This document shows, one piece after another, positions 1 to 11,848 of a stretch of 64,000 bases of DNA (position 1 is its first letter; each line of letters opens with the position of its first letter). The stretch spans positions 1 through 64,000 of the forward strand of contig NZ_JAEHOB010000001.1 of assembly GCF_016464705.1 (NCBI RefSeq), in the 5' to 3' direction. Under the pieces are notes generated by a model. It was not told where the DNA came from and ran no database searches. It saw only the letters and a list, made by a program, of their open reading frames with translations. A program made the position numbers and the translations under genes. Origin of the DNA: Qaidamihabitans albus. GTDB lineage: Bacteria; Actinomycetota; Actinomycetes; Mycobacteriales; Pseudonocardiaceae.

Positions 1-18
1 TCGGATGCCACGCCGTGG

Positions 19-287
19 TCAGTTTTCACGTGCCGCCGACAGGCGCAGCGCGTGCCAGTGGTTGTCGATGCCGAGGCTCGTGCACATGTGGCCGTAGCGG
101 TGCCTGACCCCGCTCGGGTCAGCATGGTGAAGATGCGCTCGGCTTCTCTCGTCGGTCGTCGACTCGCGCAGGTGCATGCGCTGCCAGCGAGAGGGTCAAG
201 CCTGGCGTAGACATCGACGCGCAGCGAGCTACCGCGCCGCTCGATGGTGCCCTCGGCGCGGCCCTGGCGTTCGGGACGCCTGGCCAC
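19..287 (-). pseudogene. decayed tyrosine recombinase (integrase) remnant
   Basis: Read on the minus strand from a GTG at 287, the product begins VARRPERQGRAEGTIERRGS and continues to DPLAG. This is the N-terminal style of integrases from actinobacterial integrative elements. After GGC the reading must shift frame (one base apparently lost) to continue KRMHLRESTTDER, and another shift gives AERIFTMLTR. The sequence then jumps to RHRYGHMC..GIDNHWHALR, which resembles the box II region (HxLR) of the catalytic domain, and stops at TGA 19-21. Most of the catalytic domain and the tyrosine are missing. It lies just past the 3' end of tRNA-Ala, the usual position of an integrase at a tRNA attachment site. 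Family assignment rests on motif recognition; decay by frameshift plus internal deletion is visible directly. Confidence 0.65.
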
Positions 288-372
288 GCGTGACAGACGC
301 CCGCACCCATCGTGGGTCCCAGCGCGCTCACAACCAAACGTGGGATTCAGGGAAGTCCCTGATCGGACTATG

Positions 373-445
373 TGGAGCTGAGGGGAATCGAACCCCTGAC
401 CTCCGCCTTGCAAAAGCGGCGCTCTACCAATTGAGCTACAGCCCC
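373..445 (-). tRNA. tRNA-Ala(TGC)
   Basis: The minus strand reads a complete 73-nt cloverleaf. The acceptor stem starts GGGGCTG and closes with CAGCTCC plus discriminator A. The D arm, a T arm containing GGTTCGATTCC and the anticodon loop CTTTTGCAAG are present, giving anticodon TGC (Ala). CCA is not encoded. The decayed integrase on its 3' side suggests that this gene served as an integration target. Confidence 0.95.
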
Positions 446-479
446 GGGCGTGGACACGGATGCGCGTCCACGACAGGTC

Positions 480-662
480 TCAGTTGTTGCGAGCCGCGTC
501 CGAGCTCGCCTTGGCCGGAGTGCTGCCGTTCGGGGACACCGCGGTCTCTGCCGGCGCGGTGGCCTCACGCCACAGGTCGGCCTCGGCCTTGGCGTCCTTG
601 TTCCGCTTGATCACGAAGAACACGCCGCCCGCGACGGCCGCGAGTGCCAACAGCTTCTTCAC
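480..662 (-). CDS. DLW-39 family small membrane protein
   Basis: 60 residues from a GTG start preceded by a strong purine-rich ribosome site (GAGGGAGGG). Residues 3-18 form one hydrophobic segment followed by a basic patch (KRNKD). The Asp-Leu-Trp motif at 29-31 gives the family its name, and the tail is Ala/Ser/Pro-rich. This protein is widely conserved in actinobacteria beside the gyrA / tRNA-Ala region, as here. Its function is unknown; the sequence supports a single-pass membrane peptide. It ends 35 bp from the 5' end of tRNA-Ala in the same orientation. Confidence 0.85.
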   Translation of the reverse strand: MKKLLALAAVAGGVFFVIKRNKDAKAEADLWREATAPAETAVSPNGSTPAKASSDAARNN

Positions 663-728
663 GGTGAAGCCCTCCCTCAGAACTGCTAAGTCTGCTGCAG
701 CGATGCTACTGCACCGAGCCGCTGCCGC

Positions 729-754
729 GTTTACGCGGTGCCGCTCACGGGTAT
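729..754 (+). promoter_or_regulatory. SigB/SigF-type promoter of the CsbD gene
   Basis: GTTT at 729-732, 16 bp, then GGGTAT at 749-754, about 40 bp before the CsbD start codon. This matches the actinobacterial general-stress sigma consensus (GTTT-N15-17-GGGTAT). CsbD genes belong to the general-stress regulon in several Gram-positive bacteria. The match is seen; its use is inferred. Confidence 0.6.
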
Positions 755-795
755 CTGCTGCGTAGGCGGACTCGACGAAATCAGGAGGGACCGCT

Positions 796-1029
796 ATGGC
801 GAATCGGGATGAACAGCAGGAAGGCATCAAGGGCGCGGTCGAGGACATGAAGGGCCGCGTAAAGGAGACCGCCGGCACGCTGTTCGGAAACGACTCGATG
901 GAGCGCGAGGGCGAGGCGCAGCAGGAGAAGGCCGACGCCCAGCAGCGTGTTGCCGAGAAGGAAGACGAAGCCAAGCGCGCCGAGCAGGAGGCTGCGAACG
1001 CGGAGAACCGCGAGCGCACCCAGCAGTAA
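796..1029 (+). CDS. CsbD family stress protein
   Basis: 77 residues, very hydrophilic, with no membrane segment. The CsbD signature occupies roughly residues 10-40 (IKGAVEDMKGRVKETAG...GN). The rest is a Glu/Ala/Gln-rich helix likely to be coiled coil or disordered. A strong ribosome site (AGGAGGG at 783-789) fixes the ATG. CsbD proteins are induced by general stress but have no defined biochemical activity. The SigB/SigF-type promoter directly upstream supports a stress role here. It stands alone, divergent from the DLW-39 gene. Confidence 0.85.
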   Translation: MANRDEQQEGIKGAVEDMKGRVKETAGTLFGNDSMEREGEAQQEKADAQQRVAEKEDEAKRAEQEAANAENRERTQQ

Positions 1030-1084
1030 GCGTGCTCCCGCGAGGGCGTCGGCGGCCTGGTCCGCCCCCACCGGCGTCCTCGCG

Positions 1085-1098
1085 GTTCCACGTGGAAC
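1085..1098. promoter_or_regulatory. parS-like palindrome GTTCCACGTGGAAC
   Basis: A perfect 14-bp palindrome that differs from the actinobacterial parS consensus GTTTCACGTGAAAC by one symmetrical change in each half. It lies in the gap between the CsbD gene and the convergent hypothetical gene, about 13 kb from oriC, within the distance over which ParB sites usually cluster. Confidence 0.6.
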
Positions 1099-1107
1099 AG
1101 GGCCCGA

Positions 1108-1506
1108 TCAAGCCGAGGCGCCCAGCAGCCCGAGTGACCAGCCCGCCACCTCGTTCAGCAGTCCCCGCCAGTAAAGGCCGGGCCCCACGCCTCCGTTACC
1201 GGTCACCCACCTGGCATCACGCAGGTGGATGTAGGAGACATCGCCGCGCAGCGGGTTCTGTTGGGCTCGTTGCGAGCCGTACAACGTCGCCTGCTCCCGG
1301 TACACGTCGGCCACCAGGGCGGCCGCGGCCGAATCGCCCGTGTCGACCGAGTTCGCGACCTCGTTCATCCACCGGCGCGCGGTGATCAGCTCTCCGGTGA
1401 CGACGCCACCCGGCACGCTCAGCGTGACCGCGATCGTGAAGTCGTCCGCCTGGTTGACGGCGTCGACGAAAGCCTGCAGCAAGAAGTCGGCCTGATCGGA
1501 TTCCAT
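1108..1506 (-). CDS. conserved hypothetical protein (GvpU-like resemblance)
   Basis: 132 residues from ATG 1506 (a GTG two codons upstream, at 1512, is an alternative). No signal peptide or clear membrane span. The first half (FLLQAFVDAVNQ..FTIAVTLSVPGGVVTGELITARRW) resembles small proteins annotated as GvpU-like gas-vesicle accessory proteins, which share a pattern of strand, glycine turn and 'G.lI....'. No other gas-vesicle gene is nearby, so a buoyancy role is not supported. It is convergent with the CsbD gene. Function unknown. Confidence 0.55.
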   Translation of the reverse strand: MESDQADFLLQAFVDAVNQADDFTIAVTLSVPGGVVTGELITARRWMNEVANSVDTGDSAAAALVADVYREQATLYGSQRAQQNPLRGDVSYIHLRDARWVTGNGGVGPGLYWRGLLNEVAGWSLGLLGASA

Positions 1507-1575
1507 GTGCACTGGCTACCCCGACCTGAAACGGCCGAACCAGTTCGCCGGTATGCCCCCTCGGCCGGTGCCGTG

Positions 1576-2118
1576 CTATCCGAGCAGCCCACCGACGCGA
1601 GTCAGCGTCTCGCGGAGGTTCTCCTCCGCTGTGACCCCTTTCGCCTCCTCGACGGACAGCCACCGCAGCCGGGCCTCCGGGCTTTCCGGCTCGATCGCCT
1701 CGGGAGTTTCTGTGGCCAGCACGAACCGCACGTCCGCGTGCTCGTGTGCCGGTTCGCCCTTCGCGGCGGCGACGTCCACGATCACGACGTGCGCGATCGA
1801 GGCATCCGGCCAGGCAACGAGGTCGGTGAGCCCCGTCTCCTCCGCTCCCTCGCGTAGCGCGGTGGTCAGCGGATGCACTTCGCCCGGGTCGACATGGCCA
1901 CCGATCTGCAGCCATGCCTGCTGGCGGGCGTGCCAGCGCAGCAGGACCCGCCGGGACGAGGGGTGCACGACCAGCGCCGACCCGGTGACGTGCAGCGGAG
2001 TAGACCGGCTCCAGGGGTCGGCAGCCGAGCGCAGCAGCGAACGGACACGTCCGACATCGGCGGCCTCCTCGCTGGTCCGGGGCTCGTACCGGCCGAGTTC
2101 CCGGATCAGGGCGACCAT
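1576..2118 (-). CDS. NUDIX hydrolase
   Basis: 180 residues. The NUDIX box lies at about 74-97: GHVDPGE, then eight residues rather than the canonical seven, then REGAEETGL, giving metal-binding Glu residues at 90, 93 and 94. The one-residue-longer spacing is common in the 'GGHVDPGE' subgroup. These enzymes hydrolyse a nucleoside diphosphate linked to another moiety; the substrate cannot be read from sequence. The start overlaps the last 13 bp of the upstream mannosyltransferase gene, so the two are probably translated from one message. Confidence 0.85.
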   Translation of the reverse strand: MVALIRELGRYEPRTSEEAADVGRVRSLLRSAADPWSRSTPLHVTGSALVVHPSSRRVLLRWHARQQAWLQIGGHVDPGEVHPLTTALREGAEETGLTDLVAWPDASIAHVVIVDVAAAKGEPAHEHADVRFVLATETPEAIEPESPEARLRWLSVEEAKGVTAEENLRETLTRVGGLLG

Positions 2119-3269
2119 TGCCAGACCAGGAGCAGGTAGCCGCCGAAGTAGGCGGAGATCAGCGCGAGGGTGCTGATGGTGACGACGGCCCCGGCGGTAC
2201 GGGTCCTGGCCAGCGCCGTCGCGACCGGCAGCAGAAGCGGGATGGCCACGAGGAGGAATCGGGCCTTGGCGTTGTACATGCCGGACCCGCCGATGGTCGT
2301 GACCAGGAGCAGGGCGGAGTAGAGCAGTAGCGGCCACGGCTGGCGTTGGAGGATGCTGTGCACCCACAGCGCCAGGGCCAGCACCAGGATGAAGGTGACG
2401 ACGTAGAAGTCCAGGTGCGACTCCGTCGTCAGGACCCTGCGGGCGAAGTCCAGCGTGTACTGGCCACCGTCCCAGCCGGTGTTCCATCCCTCGTGCTCGA
2501 TGTAGAACCAACCGTCGACACGGTCCATCCGATAGCCGACCCAGGCGATGTATCCGACCCAGCCGGCCGGCGCTATGGCGAGAGCCACCCAGGGACGCCA
2601 ACCGGACGGCCGGCGAACAACGGCGACCAGAGCGGCGAGGCAGACGACCGCGATCAGTGCTGTGGCGGTCGGACGGCTCAAACCGCCGAGCAGGGCCAGA
2701 ACACCCGCGACCAGCCAGCGCTCGGTGAGCACCGCGTACAGGGCCCAGACGGCCAGCGCGGTGAACAGGCTCTCGGTGTAGGCCATCGATTCGACGATCG
2801 CGTGCGGGAGCGCGCCCCACAGGATGGCCAGCACGATTCCGGTACGGCGGTCGTGCAGATGGGTGCCGAGGACGTACAAACCCCATGCGGCGGCAATACC
2901 GGCGGTCCAGGCGAGCACCAGCGCCGCGCCCATGGAACCGAGCGGAGTGACCACGGCCAGTGCGCGAGCCAGCATCGGGTACAGCGGGAAGAAGGCCATG
3001 TTGCTCTGCGCCGACTCGCCTTGGTCGTACCCGTGATCGATGATCTGCAGGTACCAGACGGAGTCGTACTTGCCGCCCAGAAGACCGAGCAGGCTCTGCT
3101 GCTCGGCATCCGCCCAGATCCAGAGGATGCCGATACCGATCAACCGGACCACGAGGTATCCGGCCACCGCGGGAGCCGCGGACCGCACGACCCGGTCCCA
3201 CATGTTCCCCGGGCCGGCGGTGGGATTCGAACCGCGCAACGGTCGAGTCAGCCGCTCGACGATCGCCAC
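2106..3269 (-). CDS. polytopic membrane mannosyltransferase (PIG-V-like)
   Basis: 387 residues from a GTG at 3269 with GGAG eight bases upstream; longer in-frame starts up to 3350 exist but lack a comparable site. About ten hydrophobic segments. The first extracytoplasmic loop has KYDSVWYLQIIDHGY (about 67-81), matching the 'W-D-x-x-W-Y-x-x-I-A-x-x-G-Y' region of PIG-V-type mannosyltransferases, which use polyprenyl-phosphate mannose outside the membrane. The acceptor is unknown; a cell-envelope lipoglycan or glycoprotein is plausible. It is followed by the overlapping NUDIX gene. Confidence 0.75.
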   Translation of the reverse strand: MAIVERLTRPLRGSNPTAGPGNMWDRVVRSAAPAVAGYLVVRLIGIGILWIWADAEQQSLLGLLGGKYDSVWYLQIIDHGYDQGESAQSNMAFFPLYPMLARALAVVTPLGSMGAALVLAWTAGIAAAWGLYVLGTHLHDRRTGIVLAILWGALPHAIVESMAYTESLFTALAVWALYAVLTERWLVAGVLALLGGLSRPTATALIAVVCLAALVAVVRRPSGWRPWVALAIAPAGWVGYIAWVGYRMDRVDGWFYIEHEGWNTGWDGGQYTLDFARRVLTTESHLDFYVVTFILVLALALWVHSILQRQPWPLLLYSALLLVTTIGGSGMYNAKARFLLVAIPLLLPVATALARTRTAGAVVTISTLALISAYFGGYLLLVWQWSP

Positions 3270-3397
3270 AGGTCGCGCTCCTTCCCGGATGAGACCCGGC
3301 CGATCCAGGCGAGGTCCTCGCACGGCGTACAGCATTTCACAGCGGTGCACGGCCGAAAGGACCGTGCCGACACGGCAGCGAGCGATCGCGTCAGCCC

Positions 3398-3697
3398 TCA
3401 GAAGTCGCGCGCCGTCTCCGCAGGCGCACCGGGGCGCAGCCTACGCAGGTGGATTCGCCTGCGCAGGCGAATAGCGGGGCGGATGAGCAGCTGGATACTG
3501 CCCAGGAGGAAGAGCCACGTGCCCGCAGTGGCGGTTGACTCGGAGAAGAACAGCACGCTTCCCACCACGAACCACACCGCGATCAGCAGATCGTTGACGA
3601 TGCTGATGACCTCGTAACGCTGCCGGACGACCAGCTCTTCGTGCCCGAACCTGAGGAGGACTGCTCCGGTCTCGTCGTGCGGATCTCCAGTCGGCAT
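3398..3697 (-). CDS. YrhK domain membrane protein
   Basis: 99 residues. Residues about 15-75 form the YrhK domain: a charged segment (FGHEELVVRQRYEVI) followed by two hydrophobic helices (NDLLIAVWFVVGSVLFF and TWLFLLGSIQLLIRP), then a very basic tail (RLRRRIHLRRLR). Domain function is unknown; it is a small inner-membrane protein. It lies upstream of the mannosyltransferase gene in the same direction. Confidence 0.75.
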   Translation of the reverse strand: MPTGDPHDETGAVLLRFGHEELVVRQRYEVISIVNDLLIAVWFVVGSVLFFSESTATAGTWLFLLGSIQLLIRPAIRLRRRIHLRRLRPGAPAETARDF

Positions 3698-3742
3698 CGC
3701 CCTACATTGCCACCAGCCACGGAGATCCGCAGCCGAACCGGC

Positions 3743-4167
3743 CTACCACCACAGTGCGACCGCCATCGCCACCAGGACAGCGCTCAGGGCCGCCAAGGAA
3801 AGCCGGGCACACCACGGGCACGCGAACCGCCCGGCGCGCTGCCCGAACAGCCCGGCGAGCAGCAACCCGCTCGACACCACCAGGCCACAAACGATCATCA
3901 TCGCCGGATTCGGCCCGGAACACGCGGTGGAACTGGGCAGACAACTGGCAAACGGGCCGCCGACGCCGCTGGAATCGTACCGTCCGGCACTGAACACGAA
4001 GGTGAGAGCGCCACCAAATGCACGGGCAGGTACAAGGCCGTCGTCAGCGCGGCCATCGCGACACCGCGTGCTGGGCGTGTCCCTGTCTCGATCGCATCGG
4101 TTCCGGCCTGGTCACCGTCCGGGCGCAATGGCCGACTCCCCGCCTCGTCGTACACGGTCCCCGTCAC
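3743..4167 (-). pseudogene. membrane protein gene with probable frameshift
   Basis: Two overlapping minus-strand reading frames together make one plausible protein. The first (GTG 4167, or ATG 4056) contains a hydrophobic helix MAALTTALYLPVHLVAL. It would continue as TFVFSAGRYD... in the second frame, which supplies a Cys-containing loop and two more hydrophobic helices ending AVALWW at 3743. The break falls at a GAGA dinucleotide repeat at 4004-4008 (forward strand); removing one GA restores a single frame. Either the gene is broken, or the sequence has a 2-bp error, or only the downstream frame (start 3997, 84 residues) is translated. No family was recognised. Confidence 0.5.
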
Positions 4168-4221
4168 GACAAGCTACAAGCGCGTGACATCGCAGAGTGG
4201 CGCAGTCGCTCACCTGGACGC

Positions 4222-4259
4222 ACAAAGGCCGGTTGACTCAGATGTCAACCGGCCTTTGT
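4222..4259. terminator. bidirectional stem-loop after tRNA-Ile
   Basis: A perfect 16-bp inverted repeat (arms 4222-4237 and 4244-4259) with a 6-nt loop. The A-tract on one arm and T-tract on the other would act as an intrinsic terminator in either direction. It lies seven bases beyond the 3' end of tRNA-Ile. Confidence 0.8.
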
Positions 4260-4265
4260 CTTGGG

Positions 4266-4339
4266 TGGGCCCAGGAGGACTTGAACCTCCGACCTCTTCG
4301 TTATCAGCGAAGCGCTCTAACCGCCTGAGCTATGGGCCC
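4266..4339 (-). tRNA. tRNA-Ile(GAT)
   Basis: A complete 74-nt cloverleaf on the minus strand. The 7-bp acceptor stem is GGGCCCA/TGGGCCC with discriminator A. The anticodon loop CTGATAA gives GAT, and the T arm contains GGTTCAAGTCC. tRNA-Ile sits downstream of gyrA and the DUF3566 gene in most actinobacteria. Confidence 0.95.
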
Positions 4340-4393
4340 GGGAACGCATAAAAGGCTACAGGACGGCGGCCCGGCCGCCCGAAAGGGGGCGGG

Positions 4394-5149
4394 TCACTCC
4401 CGCTCGGACAGCGTCACCTCGAGACCACCGGCCAGGTCGGCCGAAACGTTGTAGATGAACGCACCGACCGTGGTGAGTGCCGAGATCAGCACGATGTTGA
4501 TCGCTCCCACGATGGCCGCCACACCGAACACGCGGCCGGCGCTGATCAGCGGCTCGTCGGCGGTCTCGGCGGCATCACCCTGGACCAGCGAGGTGTAGGT
4601 GCCGTTGAGCTTGTCCCACACGCCCATGCCGTCGAGCACCGTGTAGAGCACCCCGACCGCGACCAACCACACGAAGAACATGGCGACGCCGAGCACGAGC
4701 GAGAGCTTCAGCACCGACCACGGATCGAAGCGTTTGACCTGCAGACTCGCCCGGCGCGGCCCGCGGCCGGGGCGGCGCAGGGCACTCACCGGCGCGCCAC
4801 GTCCCTTCGCGCCACCGCCCTGACGGGCACCGGCCTGCGCGGCGTCGTAGGGCGGTCGCATCTGCGCGGTCTCGGCCTCCTGCCCGAACAGCCGGTTCGC
4901 CGCACTCCCCGAGACGATCTGGGTGTCCTCGGTTCCGTTCGGCGGGCGCTGCTCCTGCTGCGGCGAGCCGGTGGTCGGCAGCTGACCGGCCGACCACCGA
5001 TCACCGAATCCCTCACCGTCCTGATCAGCCACTCCGTTACCGGCACCGCCGGCGTCCTTGGCCACGCGCTGCCATGGCGGTGGAGCCACGCCCTCCGCAT
5101 CCTGATCCGTGGTCGAGCCGCGCCGTTCGGTGTTGTCAGGTGGAGTCAC
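4394..5149 (-). CDS. DUF3566 membrane protein
   Basis: 251 residues. The first about 130 are low-complexity and hydrophilic (Gly/Asp/Gln-rich), then an Arg-rich patch. The DUF3566 domain runs from about 133 to the end with two membrane helices (about 149-172 and 207-233) separated by an extracytoplasmic segment. It is found immediately downstream of gyrA throughout actinobacteria, as here (6 bp gap, surely co-transcribed). Function is not established; location suggests a cell-envelope role. Confidence 0.85.
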   Translation of the reverse strand: MTPPDNTERRGSTTDQDAEGVAPPPWQRVAKDAGGAGNGVADQDGEGFGDRWSAGQLPTTGSPQQEQRPPNGTEDTQIVSGSAANRLFGQEAETAQMRPPYDAAQAGARQGGGAKGRGAPVSALRRPGRGPRRASLQVKRFDPWSVLKLSLVLGVAMFFVWLVAVGVLYTVLDGMGVWDKLNGTYTSLVQGDAAETADEPLISAGRVFGVAAIVGAINIVLISALTTVGAFIYNVSADLAGGLEVTLSERE

Positions 5150-5155
5150 AAACGG

Positions 5156-7696
<2,541 letters not shown>

Positions 7697-7741
7697 AGGG
7701 TCCTTCTCAGGTGGACAGTCCTCGATGGACAGAACTGGGGA

Positions 7742-9757
<2,016 letters not shown>

Positions 9758-9888
9758 CTACTTGGCCACTCGCGCTCACACGCACCAAGGACACCCCTGA
9801 TTTCGTCACAGAGCGACGAACTCGAACGTGGCCGGGTCCGCGTGTACCTGGTGGAGCCAACGGGCATGTCGTGCCGTATCGAGCCGGT

Positions 9889-10683
9889 CTACCCGTAAGT
9901 GTCACGCGGCCCCCGGCCCGGCACATGCCGGGGACCCTTGCGCCAGCTGGGAGCCGTCGGCCCCTGGATCCGCATCCGCTTGACGACGCCGTGCCCGACA
10001 CCGGCGGCGATCTTCTTGAGCAGCTGCCGCTGGAGCAGGCGCAACTGCGTCGCCCATGCGGTCGAGCTCGCCCGGACGGTCAGCTCGCCATCCTTCAGGG
10101 TGACGGGCTGGGCGTGTTCGGCCACCTCCTCGCCGACCAGCTCGTTCCACCGGCCGAACACCTGACCGTGCGCCAGCCGATCGCCCCACCCGAGCTGTCC
10201 GGCCATCCGCGACACGAGCCTGCCGAGCGGCTGCGGGTCCCGCTCGTCGACGCCGGCTCCGGACCAGCGGCGGCGGCGCTGGTCCTGGCCGGACCGGCCG
10301 GCCTGCCTGCCTGGCCTGCGCACGCCGGGCTCGGTACCCCTGGCGCCGGCGCGCGCCCTGGCCGCGTTCAGCGCGGCCCTGGCGAGGTCGCGTCCTGACG
10401 GCTGTCCGGATGATTCGGGTGGGGTCGCGTCCTCGCCGGACTCCAGCCCGATCGGCCCATCGCCGGTGTTACGCTCGGTGTCACGTTCGGGGGAACCACC
10501 GGTTGTGCCGCCCACCTGAGGGGTATTGACGTCCTCGTTCGGCTCGCTGGTTACCCGCGGCGATAACGCGTTCACGGTGTTATCCACACTATCCACAGAC
10601 TTATCCCCAGATCGGTGCGTAAGTTCCGTGGTGCCGGTCACCCGCCGTCGCCGCCCCGGGTTCGCACCCTTCTGATCAGGCAC
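9889..10683 (-). CDS. dciA: DciA-like DUF721 protein (replicative helicase operation)
   Basis: 264 residues from GTG 10683, overlapping the recF stop by 8 bp. The first about 150 residues are disordered and charged. The DUF721 fold occupies about 150-240 ([14 protein letters not shown]...[43 protein letters not shown]). DciA is the ancestral bacterial factor that loads or operates the DnaB helicase in lineages lacking DnaC/DnaI. Its position between recF and gyrB is the standard actinobacterial one. The N-terminal coding region holds a cluster of DnaA boxes (10580-10609). Confidence 0.85.
   Translation of the reverse strand: MPDQKGANPGRRRRVTGTTELTHRSGDKSVDSVDNTVNALSPRVTSEPNEDVNTPQVGGTTGGSPERDTERNTGDGPIGLESGEDATPPESSGQPSGRDLARAALNAARARAGARGTEPGVRRPGRQAGRSGQDQRRRRWSGAGVDERDPQPLGRLVSRMAGQLGWGDRLAHGQVFGRWNELVGEEVAEHAQPVTLKDGELTVRASSTAWATQLRLLQRQLLKKIAAGVGHGVVKRMRIQGPTAPSWRKGPRHVPGRGPRDTYG
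10580..10609 (+). promoter_or_regulatory. three DnaA boxes inside dciA
   Basis: TTATCCACA at 10580-10588, CTATCCACA at 10589-10597 and TTATCCCCA at 10601-10609, all in the same orientation. The first two abut and the third follows after 3 bp. They lie within coding sequence, in the poorly conserved N-terminal part of DciA. Confidence 0.55.
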
Positions 10684-11836
10684 GTTTCACCTCACCCTCC
10701 GACACCAAGAACCGGACACCGGTCAGCTCACCGGGGACGTCCTCATCCACAGCCGCGGTGACAAGCACCTGTTCGGCACTCGCGGCGACCTCCGCGAGCC
10801 GGGCGCGCCGCCTGCGGTCCAGCTCGGCGAACACGTCGTCGAGCAGCAGCACCGGCTCGCCGCCCGCCTCCCCCCGCAGCAGCTCGTACGAGCCGAGCCG
10901 CAGCGCCAGCGCGAACGACCACGACTCGCCGTGGCTGGCGTAGCCCTTCGCCGGCAGGTCGCCGAGCACGAGGTCGAGCTCGTCCCGATGCGGTCCGACC
11001 AGGCTTACCCCACGTTCGAGCTCGGCCGCGCGCGACTCGCCGAGCGCCTCGAAGAGGATGCCGGCGAGCTTTTCCTCGTCGGCCCGTTCGCCCCCGGGCA
11101 GCCCGTACTCCCCGGGCAGCGCCTCGCCCAGACTCGACCGGTAGGTGATCCGGGTCGGCCGGGAGTCCGGCGCGACACCCGCGTAGGCCGCCGCCGTGTG
11201 CGGAGCGAGGTCGGCCACCAGGTTGAGCCGGGCCGCGAGCAGCTGGGCACCGGCCGTGGCAAGGTGGTTGTCCCATACGTCCAGCGTGGACAGCGCGTAC
11301 GGGTCGTCGCGGCTCCCCGACCGCCGCTTGCCCGCGGTCTTGAGCAGGGCGTTGCGCTGCCGCAGCACCTTGTCGTAGTCGCTGCGCACGCCGGCGAACC
11401 GGGGTGCCCGCAGCACCAGCAGCTCGTCCAGGAACCGCCTGCGCTCGCCGGGGTCACCGCGCACGAGCGTGAGATCCTCGGGGGAGAACAGCACGGTGCG
11501 CAGGATCCCGAGCACGTCGCGGGGCCTGCCGACGGCACCTCGGTTGACGCGCGCCCGGTTGGCCTTACCCGGCGTGATCTCCAGTTCGACGGTGAGTTCC
11601 CGGTCCTCGTTGACCACCGCCGTGCGCACAAGTGCGCGCTCGCAGCCGTGCCGGACCAGCGGTGTGTCCGTGGCGACCCGGTGTGAGCTCAGCGTGGCGA
11701 CGTAGCCGATCGCTTCGAGCAGGTTCGTCTTGCCACGGCCGTTCGGCCCGACCAGCACGGTCGGGCCAGGCCCCAGTGGCAGGTCGACGTGCTCCCACGA
11801 GCGGAAGTCGGTCACCTGAAGGTGACGGAGGTACAC
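10676..11836 (-). CDS. recF: DNA replication and repair protein RecF
   Basis: 386 residues from GTG 11836. SMC-like ATPase that acts with RecO and RecR to load RecA at gaps. The Walker A motif GPNGRGKT is at 30-37. The ABC-type signature and Walker B ([12 protein letters not shown]) lie near the C-terminus. Length and order (dnaN-gnd-recF) are typical of actinobacteria. It is 12 bp downstream of gnd and overlaps dciA by 8 bp, so gnd-recF-dciA is probably one transcript. Confidence 0.96.
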   Translation of the reverse strand: MYLRHLQVTDFRSWEHVDLPLGPGPTVLVGPNGRGKTNLLEAIGYVATLSSHRVATDTPLVRHGCERALVRTAVVNEDRELTVELEITPGKANRARVNRGAVGRPRDVLGILRTVLFSPEDLTLVRGDPGERRRFLDELLVLRAPRFAGVRSDYDKVLRQRNALLKTAGKRRSGSRDDPYALSTLDVWDNHLATAGAQLLAARLNLVADLAPHTAAAYAGVAPDSRPTRITYRSSLGEALPGEYGLPGGERADEEKLAGILFEALGESRAAELERGVSLVGPHRDELDLVLGDLPAKGYASHGESWSFALALRLGSYELLRGEAGGEPVLLLDDVFAELDRRRRARLAEVAASAEQVLVTAAVDEDVPGELTGVRFLVSEGEVKRA

Positions 11837-11848
11837 GCGGACCCGGGC

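Noticed and set aside
22-36. TTTTCACGTGCC as a parS site.
   Set aside because: Only one half-site matches; it lies in the integrase remnant.
348-361. CAGGGAAGTCCCTG between tRNA-Ala and the integrase remnant as a terminator or att core.
   Set aside because: Stem of six pairs with a 2-nt centre and no T-run; no second copy seen in the window.
3215-3240. tRNA-like T-arm (GGTTCGAATCCC on the minus strand).
   Set aside because: No acceptor, D or anticodon arm around it, and the stretch is coding for the start of the mannosyltransferase.
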